Shown piece after piece: positions 1-5,572 of a stretch of DNA of 9,783 nucleotides. The DNA is from HO2-45-28 sp964574495 (GTDB taxonomy: Bacteria > Patescibacteriota > Minisyncoccia > HO2-45-28). A program made the translations under genes and the position numbers. The notes under the pieces are model-generated. The model saw only the letters and a program-made list of their open reading frames with translations, was not told the origin of the DNA and ran no database searches. The DNA is taken from positions 1 through 9,783 of the forward strand of contig CAZNNT010000024.1 in NCBI GenBank assembly GCA_964574495.1, written 5' to 3'. Every line of letters starts with the position of its first letter. Position 1 is the first letter of the stretch.

Positions 1-2
1 GC

Positions 3-284
3 GCGGCTTCAAAAGGATACGGCTCAATGGCCGTGGGCAATTCTTTGGGTTCAATTGCTTTCAATTCGGCTTTTATCGTGGGATTAATAAGCATAATCAG
101 GCCCATAATCATCGACGGGCTTAGCCAGTTCTTTTTCGCGGCCGGCGCTTTTATTGTCGCCTTTTTGCTTTTTAACATTTTCGTCTACAGCCGGACTTTC
201 ATTTCGCGCCGCGAAGGAATTCTGCTTATTTTGGTATACGCGGCGTTCATTATTCTGGAAATTTCATTTAAAAACGGGTTATAA
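3..284 (+). CDS. C-terminal part of a cation/Ca2+ exchanger (CaCA family), 5' end outside window
   Basis: The reading frame is open to the left edge, so only the last 93 residues are visible; the ATG at 27 is probably internal. The fragment begins with a small-residue stretch leading into GNSLGSIAFN (residues 13-22 of the fragment), which matches the GN..GS..FN core of the second alpha repeat of sodium/calcium exchanger-type antiporters. Three hydrophobic segments follow. The last, after a basic RR, resembles the usual final helix of this family (REGILLILVYAAFIILEI). Family knowledge: these are inner-membrane antiporters exchanging Ca2+ for Na+ or H+, using two inverted alpha repeats that bind the ion. 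Only the second repeat is seen here, so ion specificity cannot be judged. The TAA stop (282-284) lies inside the TATAAT box proposed for the next gene. The family call is fairly good, but a related multi-helix transporter is possible. Confidence 0.7.
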   Translation, partial: AASKGYGSMAVGNSLGSIAFNSAFIVGLISIIRPIIIDGLSQFFFAAGAFIVAFLLFNIFVYSRTFISRREGILLILVYAAFIILEISFKNGL

Positions 285-292
285 TAAATCAA
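280..292 (+). promoter_or_regulatory. Putative -10 box for leaderless rmuC
   Basis: TATAAT at 280-285 is followed by seven bases (AAATCAA) and then the rmuC ATG at 293. That spacing would put the transcription start on or next to the A of the ATG. No TTGACA-like -35 and no purine-rich ribosome binding site is visible. The box overlaps the stop codon of the upstream exchanger gene. The same arrangement recurs at other gene starts in the window, which is the main support. Confidence 0.5.
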
Positions 293-1330
293 ATGAGTCA
301 AACGGTCTTGATTGGCGTTATCGCGATTCTCGCGGGAGCAGCGCTCGGAGCGATTGCGGTTTTTATTTTTAAGCGCGCTGGCAAAGACGACGGCGCGGTT
401 TTGGTATTGCAAAATCAGATAAACGAACTTACGCGGGCATTAAGAGGCGAGATGGGCGATTCAACCAAAGCCATGCGAGACCAATTAAACCAGAGCTCGC
501 GACTCATTCAAGATATAACCAAAGAACTGACCAAAGTCAGCGAGGGGCAAAAACAAGTGATGAACGTTACCGACCAGTTGAGGAACTTGCAGGATATTTT
601 GAAAAATCCGAAACAGCGCGGAGTTCTGGGAGAATACTATCTTGAGACCGTTTTGAAAAATGTCATGCCGCCGGGCACTTTTGAATTGCAGTATGAATTT
701 CAAGACGGAAGCAGGGTGGACGCCATAATCAGGACCAAACAAGGCCTTATACCGATTGATTCCAAATTCAGTTTAGAAAACTACAATCGCATTCTGGAGG
801 CGTCCACGGCGGACGAAAGACAGCGTTATGAAAGTTCGTTTTATAACGACCTGAAAATAAGAATAGAAGAAACCTCAAAATATATCCGTCCGGAAGAAGG
901 CACGCTGGAATTCGCTTTCATGTTCATACCATCCGAAGCCGTCTACTACGACCTCTTGATAAATAAGGTGGGCGCGATACGGGCGAATACCGTGAATCTC
1001 GTGGAATACGCCGCCGGACAGAAAAAAGTGATAATCGTCTCTCCTACCACTTTTCTTGCTTACCTTCAAACAGTGCTTCAGGGATTAAGGGCTTTAAAAA
1101 TCGAGGAGGCCGCGAAATTGATCGGCGAAAGAGTCAGAAATCTCACCAAGCATCTGATAAGCTATCAAACCTTCCATCAAAAGCTCGGCGGCCATCTTCT
1201 GACAGCGGTTAATATGTACGATAAGTCGTCGGCGGAATTCAAAAAAATTGATAAAGACCTTTTGAAAATAACCGGAGAGTCCTCGGATTTTGAGCCCATA
1301 GCCATTGACAAACCGGACGCCGAGGAATAA
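293..1330 (+). CDS. rmuC: RmuC-family protein (DNA recombination-limiting, nuclease-like fold)
   Basis: A 345-residue protein with the RmuC layout. It has an N-terminal membrane segment (about 4-26), a charged helical region (about 35-105, coiled-coil-like), and then the conserved domain. Visible family motifs are KQRGVLGEYYLETVL (107-121), FQDGSRVDAII (136-146), GLIPIDSKFSLENY (151-164), FMFIPSEAVYYDL (209-221) and KVIIVSPTTFLAYL (245-258). E114, D143, D156 and K158 fit a PD-(D/E)xK-type site. RmuC proteins in E. coli limit recombination at inverted repeats; the biochemical activity is poorly known. The C-terminus is acidic and looks disordered. ATG 293 is chosen because it gives a complete membrane anchor and lies 8 bases after the upstream stop. 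There is no Shine-Dalgarno. The rplU ATG follows 11 bases after the stop. Confidence 0.92.
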   Translation: MSQTVLIGVIAILAGAALGAIAVFIFKRAGKDDGAVLVLQNQINELTRALRGEMGDSTKAMRDQLNQSSRLIQDITKELTKVSEGQKQVMNVTDQLRNLQDILKNPKQRGVLGEYYLETVLKNVMPPGTFELQYEFQDGSRVDAIIRTKQGLIPIDSKFSLENYNRILEASTADERQRYESSFYNDLKIRIEETSKYIRPEEGTLEFAFMFIPSEAVYYDLLINKVGAIRANTVNLVEYAAGQKKVIIVSPTTFLAYLQTVLQGLRALKIEEAAKLIGERVRNLTKHLISYQTFHQKLGGHLLTAVNMYDKSSAEFKKIDKDLLKITGESSDFEPIAIDKPDAEE

Positions 1331-1341
1331 AATTTTATAAT
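1328..1341 (+). promoter_or_regulatory. Putative -10 box(es) upstream of rplU
   Basis: The 14 bases before the rplU ATG are purely A/T. They contain TAAAAT at 1328-1333, eight bases before the ATG, and a perfect TATAAT at 1336-1341 that abuts the ATG. The first has the spacing expected for a leaderless transcript; the second would start transcription inside the gene. The rmuC stop codon (1328-1330) is part of the first box. There is no -35 and no ribosome binding site. A/T richness makes chance matches likely, so confidence is modest. Confidence 0.35.
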
Positions 1342-1665
1342 ATGAAATTCGCGATAGTCAGGATAGCCGGAAAACAATATCTTGTGGAGCCAGGCAAAAA
1401 AATAAAAACGGAAAAAATTGAGGCCCCCGAAAAAGGGAACGAAATTAAATTTGGCGATGTGCTCTTGTACAGCGACGGTTCAAAAATAGAAGTGGGCCGT
1501 CCTAAGGTGGTGGGAGCCGAAGTCAAAGCCGAGTTTTTGGGTGTAAAAAGAGCCAAAAAGGTGATAGTTTTTCGTTACAAATCAAAGACCCGGGCGCGCA
1601 CCAAAAGAGGCCACCGCCAGCATTTCAGCGAACTCTTAATTAAGGATATAAATTTTGGCAAGTAA
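1342..1665 (+). CDS. rplU: 50S ribosomal protein L21
   Basis: A full-length L21 of 107 residues, about the usual size. It shows the N-terminal IVRIAGKQYLVEPG (variant of I.tGGKQY.V..G) at residues 5-18, the central VGRPKVVGAEVKA (51-63), and the C-terminal family signature RTKRGHRQHFSELLI (86-100). L21 binds 23S rRNA in the large subunit next to L20. In most bacteria rplU is followed by rpmA (L27). Here the next gene is convergent on the other strand, so rpmA is not adjacent. The protein is basic throughout its C-terminal half, as expected for rRNA binding. The gene ends 18 bases before the end of the opposing glycosyltransferase gene, with no strong terminator between them. Confidence 0.96.
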   Translation: MKFAIVRIAGKQYLVEPGKKIKTEKIEAPEKGNEIKFGDVLLYSDGSKIEVGRPKVVGAEVKAEFLGVKRAKKVIVFRYKSKTRARTKRGHRQHFSELLIKDINFGK

Positions 1666-1683
1666 AAAACCGTCTTTCGGGGG

Positions 1684-3546
1684 CTAAAATTTATAGATAA
1701 AAATAGATTGTCCGGCGCGGGCCACCGGCTCAACGCCCTGAAGCCAGACATAAGAATCCTCCGGCTTTTTTATAAATCCTTTGGCCGGTTTTGCCAAAGC
1801 GCTCTGAAGAATGCTGGCTGATACGGCAAACCACTCCGGCTCTCCGGTTCCGACATCCGGTTTTCCCAGAACCGATTGCCACGGAACAAACTTATTTTTG
1901 AAGTAATACGCGGGAGATCCTCCGCCGAAATAATCCACGGCTATTTTTTCTATTTTATTTTCTTCCATAAAATCGCCTAGACGCTTTAAATCCTGCCCCC
2001 AGTCATAATTGGAATCAACTATATATTTGTAGCCGTTACTTGAGCCGCCGGCCAATTCATTATAATAAGAAAGATAATTCGGAAAAGAGATGATAACGCT
2101 CAAAACCAGCCATAAAGAAAGGAGCGTGAATAAAAAATATCGGGGCAGCGACTTAATATAGCGCTCGTAAATGGAATAGAGCCATTCGTAGAAACCGGCT
2201 GGTTCGGTCAAAGAATGAAACCTCAACCATCTGGTTATTTCGCGCGATACCAAAAGATAAATAAAAGGGAAGGTTGGCAGAACATGGCGGACGCCTATAT
2301 TCAAATTGCCGCTCATTGATTGCCACCAGTAAACGGCGATAAAGAGGATTCCGACCGTCAGAAAAAAATTATCCCGCATCCATTCCAAGGCCGAAGCCAG
2401 CGTTTTTTCCTGCGCCCGATATAAAGCCCGGGTAACGAAAAAAATTGAAATAACTATCATGACCAAAAAAGCAAGCGGCTCCTTGAGAAAGTAGGCGACG
2501 GGAAAATAATACCACCAGCCGATTGATGAAACCTCGCCCAAAAAATACGCGGTGTTGCCTCCGGCGGCCCGCTGAATAACCATTAAAAGTCCGAGAAGAT
2601 ATTCTCCGAGGCCGCGCAGCAATGTTTTTCCGGCCATAAAAATCGTTAAATCCGCCGCGGGCCTGAAGCCGAAAGAATTTAAAATAAATTCCGAGTCATT
2701 GATTTGACGGTCTTGCGGATAATTCCAGACATGGAATTGATAAACGGCCGCCACAACCAGGACGGCTATTACAAAAATAACCAAAAGCCGTAAAAATAAT
2801 TTAATCCAAGCGCCAAAAATCTTTTTTAATCTTGCGGCTTTACTGCCTAGTTCTCTCAAGTCATCAAGTTGGAAAAGAAACCCCCACAACAGCGCTATCA
2901 GCGCGAAAAAGGGAATTAAAAGTACGAGTGAAAATTTAAAAAGAAGCGCTATACCCAGAGACAAACCTGCCGCGATAAGACGTTTGGCGTTCGGCAATTC
3001 AAGATATTTAACAAAGGCGGTAATCCCTATAAAAAACCCGAAAGCGGCGGCAAGGTCGGTCGTAACATAGCGCGAGTGGGCGATAAAAGTCGGAGAAAAA
3101 GCAAAAAACAAAAGGACTAAAAGGCCGACCCTGTCGCCGTAAAGCCGTTTAGACCAATTGAAAATAAACCAGCCGAAAAGCAGCGCCAAAAGCATTAGGG
3201 GGAGACGCGACCAAAAAAGAATTTGGTCGGGATTGTTGCCCGACTCGTAAAGAAAAATCCGGCCCATATCCCATTGGCCGTTGATGTCTTTGGCCCAGGC
3301 CTTAACATCCGTCGGAAAATTAAGGTTTAAAAAAAGAAGAGGTAGTGCCGCTAAATCCTTAATTAGAGGAGGATGCTCGGGATTTAAGCGGTAGTCCTTT
3401 TGGGTAAGATACGAGTAGCCCGCGGGAATATGCGCCAGTTCATCCATGATGGCTGATTCATTTTGCGCGGAAAAAAACATTAAAACGAACATCAGCCCCA
3501 AAATGGAGAGCGCGATGGTATTGGAAATGCGCTGCGGCATAAACAT
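1684..3546 (-). CDS. GT39-type polytopic glycosyltransferase (620 aa)
   Basis: An integral membrane protein with roughly 11-12 hydrophobic segments. It belongs to the dolichyl/undecaprenyl-phosphate-sugar-dependent glycosyltransferase group (GT39, ArnT/PMT-like, GT-C fold). Evidence: a first-loop acidic pair MDELAHIPAGYSY (34-46) with D35-E36 as the expected catalytic/metal site; NPEHPPLIKDLAALPL (55-70) with the HPPL motif; SRYVTTDLAAAFG (158-170); a GVRHVLPTFPFIYLL segment (418-432); and a C-terminal soluble part with DSNYDWGQDLKRL (511-523), seen in many bacterial members. Such enzymes take a sugar from a polyprenyl-phosphate carrier outside the membrane; donor and acceptor cannot be read from sequence. 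It lies 12 bases downstream of a second GT39-like gene on the same strand. The first ATG (3544-3546) is used; an in-frame ATG two codons later (3538-3540) is equally plausible. Confidence 0.85.
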   Translation of the reverse strand: MFMPQRISNTIALSILGLMFVLMFFSAQNESAIMDELAHIPAGYSYLTQKDYRLNPEHPPLIKDLAALPLLFLNLNFPTDVKAWAKDINGQWDMGRIFLYESGNNPDQILFWSRLPLMLLALLFGWFIFNWSKRLYGDRVGLLVLLFFAFSPTFIAHSRYVTTDLAAAFGFFIGITAFVKYLELPNAKRLIAAGLSLGIALLFKFSLVLLIPFFALIALLWGFLFQLDDLRELGSKAARLKKIFGAWIKLFLRLLVIFVIAVLVVAAVYQFHVWNYPQDRQINDSEFILNSFGFRPAADLTIFMAGKTLLRGLGEYLLGLLMVIQRAAGGNTAYFLGEVSSIGWWYYFPVAYFLKEPLAFLVMIVISIFFVTRALYRAQEKTLASALEWMRDNFFLTVGILFIAVYWWQSMSGNLNIGVRHVLPTFPFIYLLVSREITRWLRFHSLTEPAGFYEWLYSIYERYIKSLPRYFLFTLLSLWLVLSVIISFPNYLSYYNELAGGSSNGYKYIVDSNYDWGQDLKRLGDFMEENKIEKIAVDYFGGGSPAYYFKNKFVPWQSVLGKPDVGTGEPEWFAVSASILQSALAKPAKGFIKKPEDSYVWLQGVEPVARAGQSIFIYKF

Positions 3547-3560
3547 AAGACAATATTATC
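3547..3560 (-). promoter_or_regulatory. Putative -10 box before the 620-aa glycosyltransferase
   Basis: Read on the minus strand, GATAAT (3560 down to 3555) is followed by eight bases and the ATG at 3546. It overlaps the TGA stop (3561-3559) of the upstream glycosyltransferase. No ribosome binding site is visible in the 12-base gap. It differs from TATAAT at one base and is a weaker case than the boxes at 280, 5156 and 5181. The gene may simply be co-transcribed with its neighbour. Confidence 0.3.
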
Positions 3561-5148
3561 AAATATCAAACCCTTTATAAAACACGCCGAAACCGGGCTT
3601 AACGCTAAATTCCAGTTTGAGGCCGACAGCCGTTTCCACGAAGGTTTTTATTCCCGCCCCTCCTTTAAGAGGCGCGATAACGCAAGCCGACGAGCAATCG
3701 GCTTCAGCCAGATTTTGCTCCAAAACATAATAAATATTTTTCTTAGCCCTTTCCTCTTCGGGCCAGGTGCCGGTTAAAAACATTATTGTTTGGGAAGGCA
3801 TCGGAATCATTCGGGATTTGGGATTATCGGGGGAGGAGACCAAAACGCCGTCCGCGTTAATCAGGACATATTTTTTAATGTCGGGCGGCTGGCGATTGAG
3901 CCATCGGCCGATATCAACATAATCGGAATCAAATGCCGCGCGGGTAGCGGGCAAATTAGCCCAGCGCCAAAAATAATCAGAGTAAGTTATGGCCGTATGC
4001 GCCGCCAAAAAAACAAAAAGTAAAATAACAAACCGTTTATCCAGCAAGCGTAAAATTTCCCAAAATCCAATAGCGCCGATGTACATAACCGCCGGCAGCA
4101 TCAGAATGGAACGAAGCGCGTGCGGCGAGCCCTCGGAAGATAAAACGGCGGGCAAGGCGAAAATAAAAATCCACAGCCATAAGAATTTTACGCAAAGACG
4201 TTTGCGATTTTTAGTTAAGGTAAAAATAAGACCCAAAGCGAATAAAATTCCGACGGGCCACCATAAAAGCGGACGCGCCGGAAAATTATGACGCGGGTTT
4301 AAATCGCCTAAAATCCAAAAAGAACCGGCGGTTTTAACCGAATTTGTCAAAAAGGATTTAAGCGGGCTTGGTTCCGAAAATACCGATACCTGACTGGTCC
4401 TGCCCAAAAAATCAGACGGGTTTTGCAAATAATAAATTCCCAGAGGGGCGAAAGCCGCTAAAGCCAGAAACAAAAAGATAAAAATATACTTGTAACCGAT
4501 TTTGTTTTTTACGATTATAAAAAACGGAATCAAAAGAAGAACCGGAGCGATGCGGTAAGCGATATAAGAGTGCGCGCCCAAGCCGAAAATAATCCCGGAA
4601 AACGAAACGCTTAGAATTTTTTTATTTTCCGACAAATCAGGTCTGAAAACGAGCCATAAAAAATACAACGACCAGACCAGAAAAAGCGGCGCCATAATCG
4701 CCCGAAAACCAATGCGTGAAAAATTGATGTGCCAAAAACTGACGGCGAGAAAAAAAGAAGCGGACAACGCTATAATTTCGTTAGCCGCAAGCCCCCACAT
4801 TCTTTTTTCCTTTTCACGCTCATAGCCCCTAAAAAATTCCCTCCCGAAATAAAAGAGGCCCAAAACGGTGAGCGACCCGAAAATGGCCGAAATCAGCCGA
4901 ATGGCCCAAGGTTCGTTGCCGAAAGACCAAAGAGAAGCCGCGATTATGTTCATAAAAAGTCCTTCGCGGCCGTTATTTTCGGGGTAAAACGCGTGGTACT
5001 GGCCGGTTTTTAGAGCGTAAAGGGCGTTGGAACCGTTCATGGCCTCATCCGGATAAAGGCCCGGCGGAACGCTTTCCAGCATCCAGAAACGAAAAAAAAT
5101 CGCAATCAAAAAAATAATTATCGCCAAAAATATGGCCTTCTTGTGCAT
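3559..5148 (-). CDS. GT39/ArnT-like polytopic glycosyltransferase (529 aa)
   Basis: A second multi-spanning GT-C-type protein, clearly different in sequence from its 620-aa neighbour. After the first membrane helix (about 5-21) comes VPPGLYPDEAMNG (27-39), with D34-E35 as the typical first-loop catalytic pair. Next are ENNGREGLF (57-65) and PWAIRLISAIFGSLTVLGLFYFGREFF (80-106), a stretch typical of the PMT_2-like family. Further hydrophobic segments continue to about residue 390. HALRSILMLP (343-352) fits the conserved region near the last helices. The C-terminal 130 residues are soluble and should face outside; they contain two cysteines three residues apart (C485, C489). The family transfers sugars from polyprenyl-phosphate carriers to lipid or protein acceptors; which sugar is unknown. 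It is the first gene of a two-gene minus-strand unit and diverges from the ATPase operon. Confidence 0.8.
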   Translation of the reverse strand: MHKKAIFLAIIIFLIAIFFRFWMLESVPPGLYPDEAMNGSNALYALKTGQYHAFYPENNGREGLFMNIIAASLWSFGNEPWAIRLISAIFGSLTVLGLFYFGREFFRGYEREKEKRMWGLAANEIIALSASFFLAVSFWHINFSRIGFRAIMAPLFLVWSLYFLWLVFRPDLSENKKILSVSFSGIIFGLGAHSYIAYRIAPVLLLIPFFIIVKNKIGYKYIFIFLFLALAAFAPLGIYYLQNPSDFLGRTSQVSVFSEPSPLKSFLTNSVKTAGSFWILGDLNPRHNFPARPLLWWPVGILFALGLIFTLTKNRKRLCVKFLWLWIFIFALPAVLSSEGSPHALRSILMLPAVMYIGAIGFWEILRLLDKRFVILLFVFLAAHTAITYSDYFWRWANLPATRAAFDSDYVDIGRWLNRQPPDIKKYVLINADGVLVSSPDNPKSRMIPMPSQTIMFLTGTWPEEERAKKNIYYVLEQNLAEADCSSACVIAPLKGGAGIKTFVETAVGLKLEFSVKPGFGVFYKGFDI

Positions 5149-5161
5149 ATTTTAAATTATA
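5149..5161 (-). promoter_or_regulatory. Putative -10 box for leaderless 529-aa glycosyltransferase
   Basis: On the minus strand a perfect TATAAT (5161 down to 5156) is followed by seven bases (TTAAAAT) and then the ATG at 5148. The geometry is the same as at 280-292 and 5181-5193. No -35 and no Shine-Dalgarno are visible. It faces away from the + strand box 19 bases further on. Confidence 0.5.
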
Positions 5162-5177
5162 CCCCAAAATACGCCTG

Positions 5178-5193
5178 TGCTATAATAAACGGA
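5178..5193 (+). promoter_or_regulatory. Extended -10 promoter for the 125-aa protein / ATPase / gtrA block
   Basis: TGCTATAAT at 5178-5186 is a perfect extended -10 element (TGn plus TATAAT), which can work without a -35. Seven bases (AAACGGA) separate it from the ATG at 5194, so the predicted transcript begins at or next to the start codon. This also decides the start: an upstream in-frame ATG at 5143 would place the promoter inside the coding region and overlap the start of the divergent gene. The GGA next to the ATG is too close to serve as a ribosome binding site. Confidence 0.6.
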
Positions 5194-5571
5194 ATGGAAC
5201 AGCCCAATATAATTCATGAGGAAATAAAAGTCCTGCGGCAAAAGCTCGCTGAAAAACAGGAAGAATTGTCCAAAAGCGGAAATGAATCGGGGCCGGAAAG
5301 CGCGGCTAAAGAAGTGATTAAAGAGTACTCCGACCATGCCGCGCCGGCGCAAAATATGCAAACGGCCGACGACCAGCAAACGCAAAAAGCGATTCAAAAA
5401 CTCAAAAACGAGCCGCACGCCGAACAAGTGGGAGAACTTCTGAATATTGCCAAAAAAAACGGGATCATAAAAGCCGTTGAAGTCGCCAAACATCTCAAAA
5501 ACCCCCATCTTTTAGACGATTTTCACGACAGCTTGGTATTGGAACTTTTAAAAGAAAAAGAAAACGGATAG
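5194..5571 (+). CDS. Small acidic helical protein, CPR-type hypothetical (125 aa)
   Basis: I do not recognise a named family with certainty. The N-terminus (about residues 3-30) is rich in E, K, L and Q and looks like a short coiled coil. A polar, low-complexity linker (about 28-65) follows. The C-terminal part (about 75-122) is the conserved-looking piece: AEQVGELLNIAKKNGIIKAVEVAKHLKNPHLLDDFHDSLVLELL, listed here as residues in two runs (76-95 and 96-119), with an NPHLLDDFHD core. From memory, proteins ending this way sit just before TraG-like ATPases in many Patescibacteria genomes, which suggests a partner of the next gene; that is inference. There is no signal peptide and no membrane segment. 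Its stop is separated from the next ATG by one base, so translation is probably coupled. Confidence 0.75.
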   Translation: MEQPNIIHEEIKVLRQKLAEKQEELSKSGNESGPESAAKEVIKEYSDHAAPAQNMQTADDQQTQKAIQKLKNEPHAEQVGELLNIAKKNGIIKAVEVAKHLKNPHLLDDFHDSLVLELLKEKENG

Positions 5572-5572
5572 A

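Noticed and set aside
1666..1683. Possible terminator between rplU and the convergent glycosyltransferase
   Set aside because: Only a 3-bp CCG/CGG stem with a run of six Ts on the minus strand; too weak to call.
3989..4291. 100-codon + strand frame opposite the 529-aa glycosyltransferase
   Set aside because: Composition is that of a reverse-complement shadow, with scattered basic residues and no family features.
5143..5193. Longer start at ATG 5143 for the small protein
   Set aside because: It would overlap the divergent gene start and place the extended -10 inside the coding region; the added residues do not resemble the rest of the protein.
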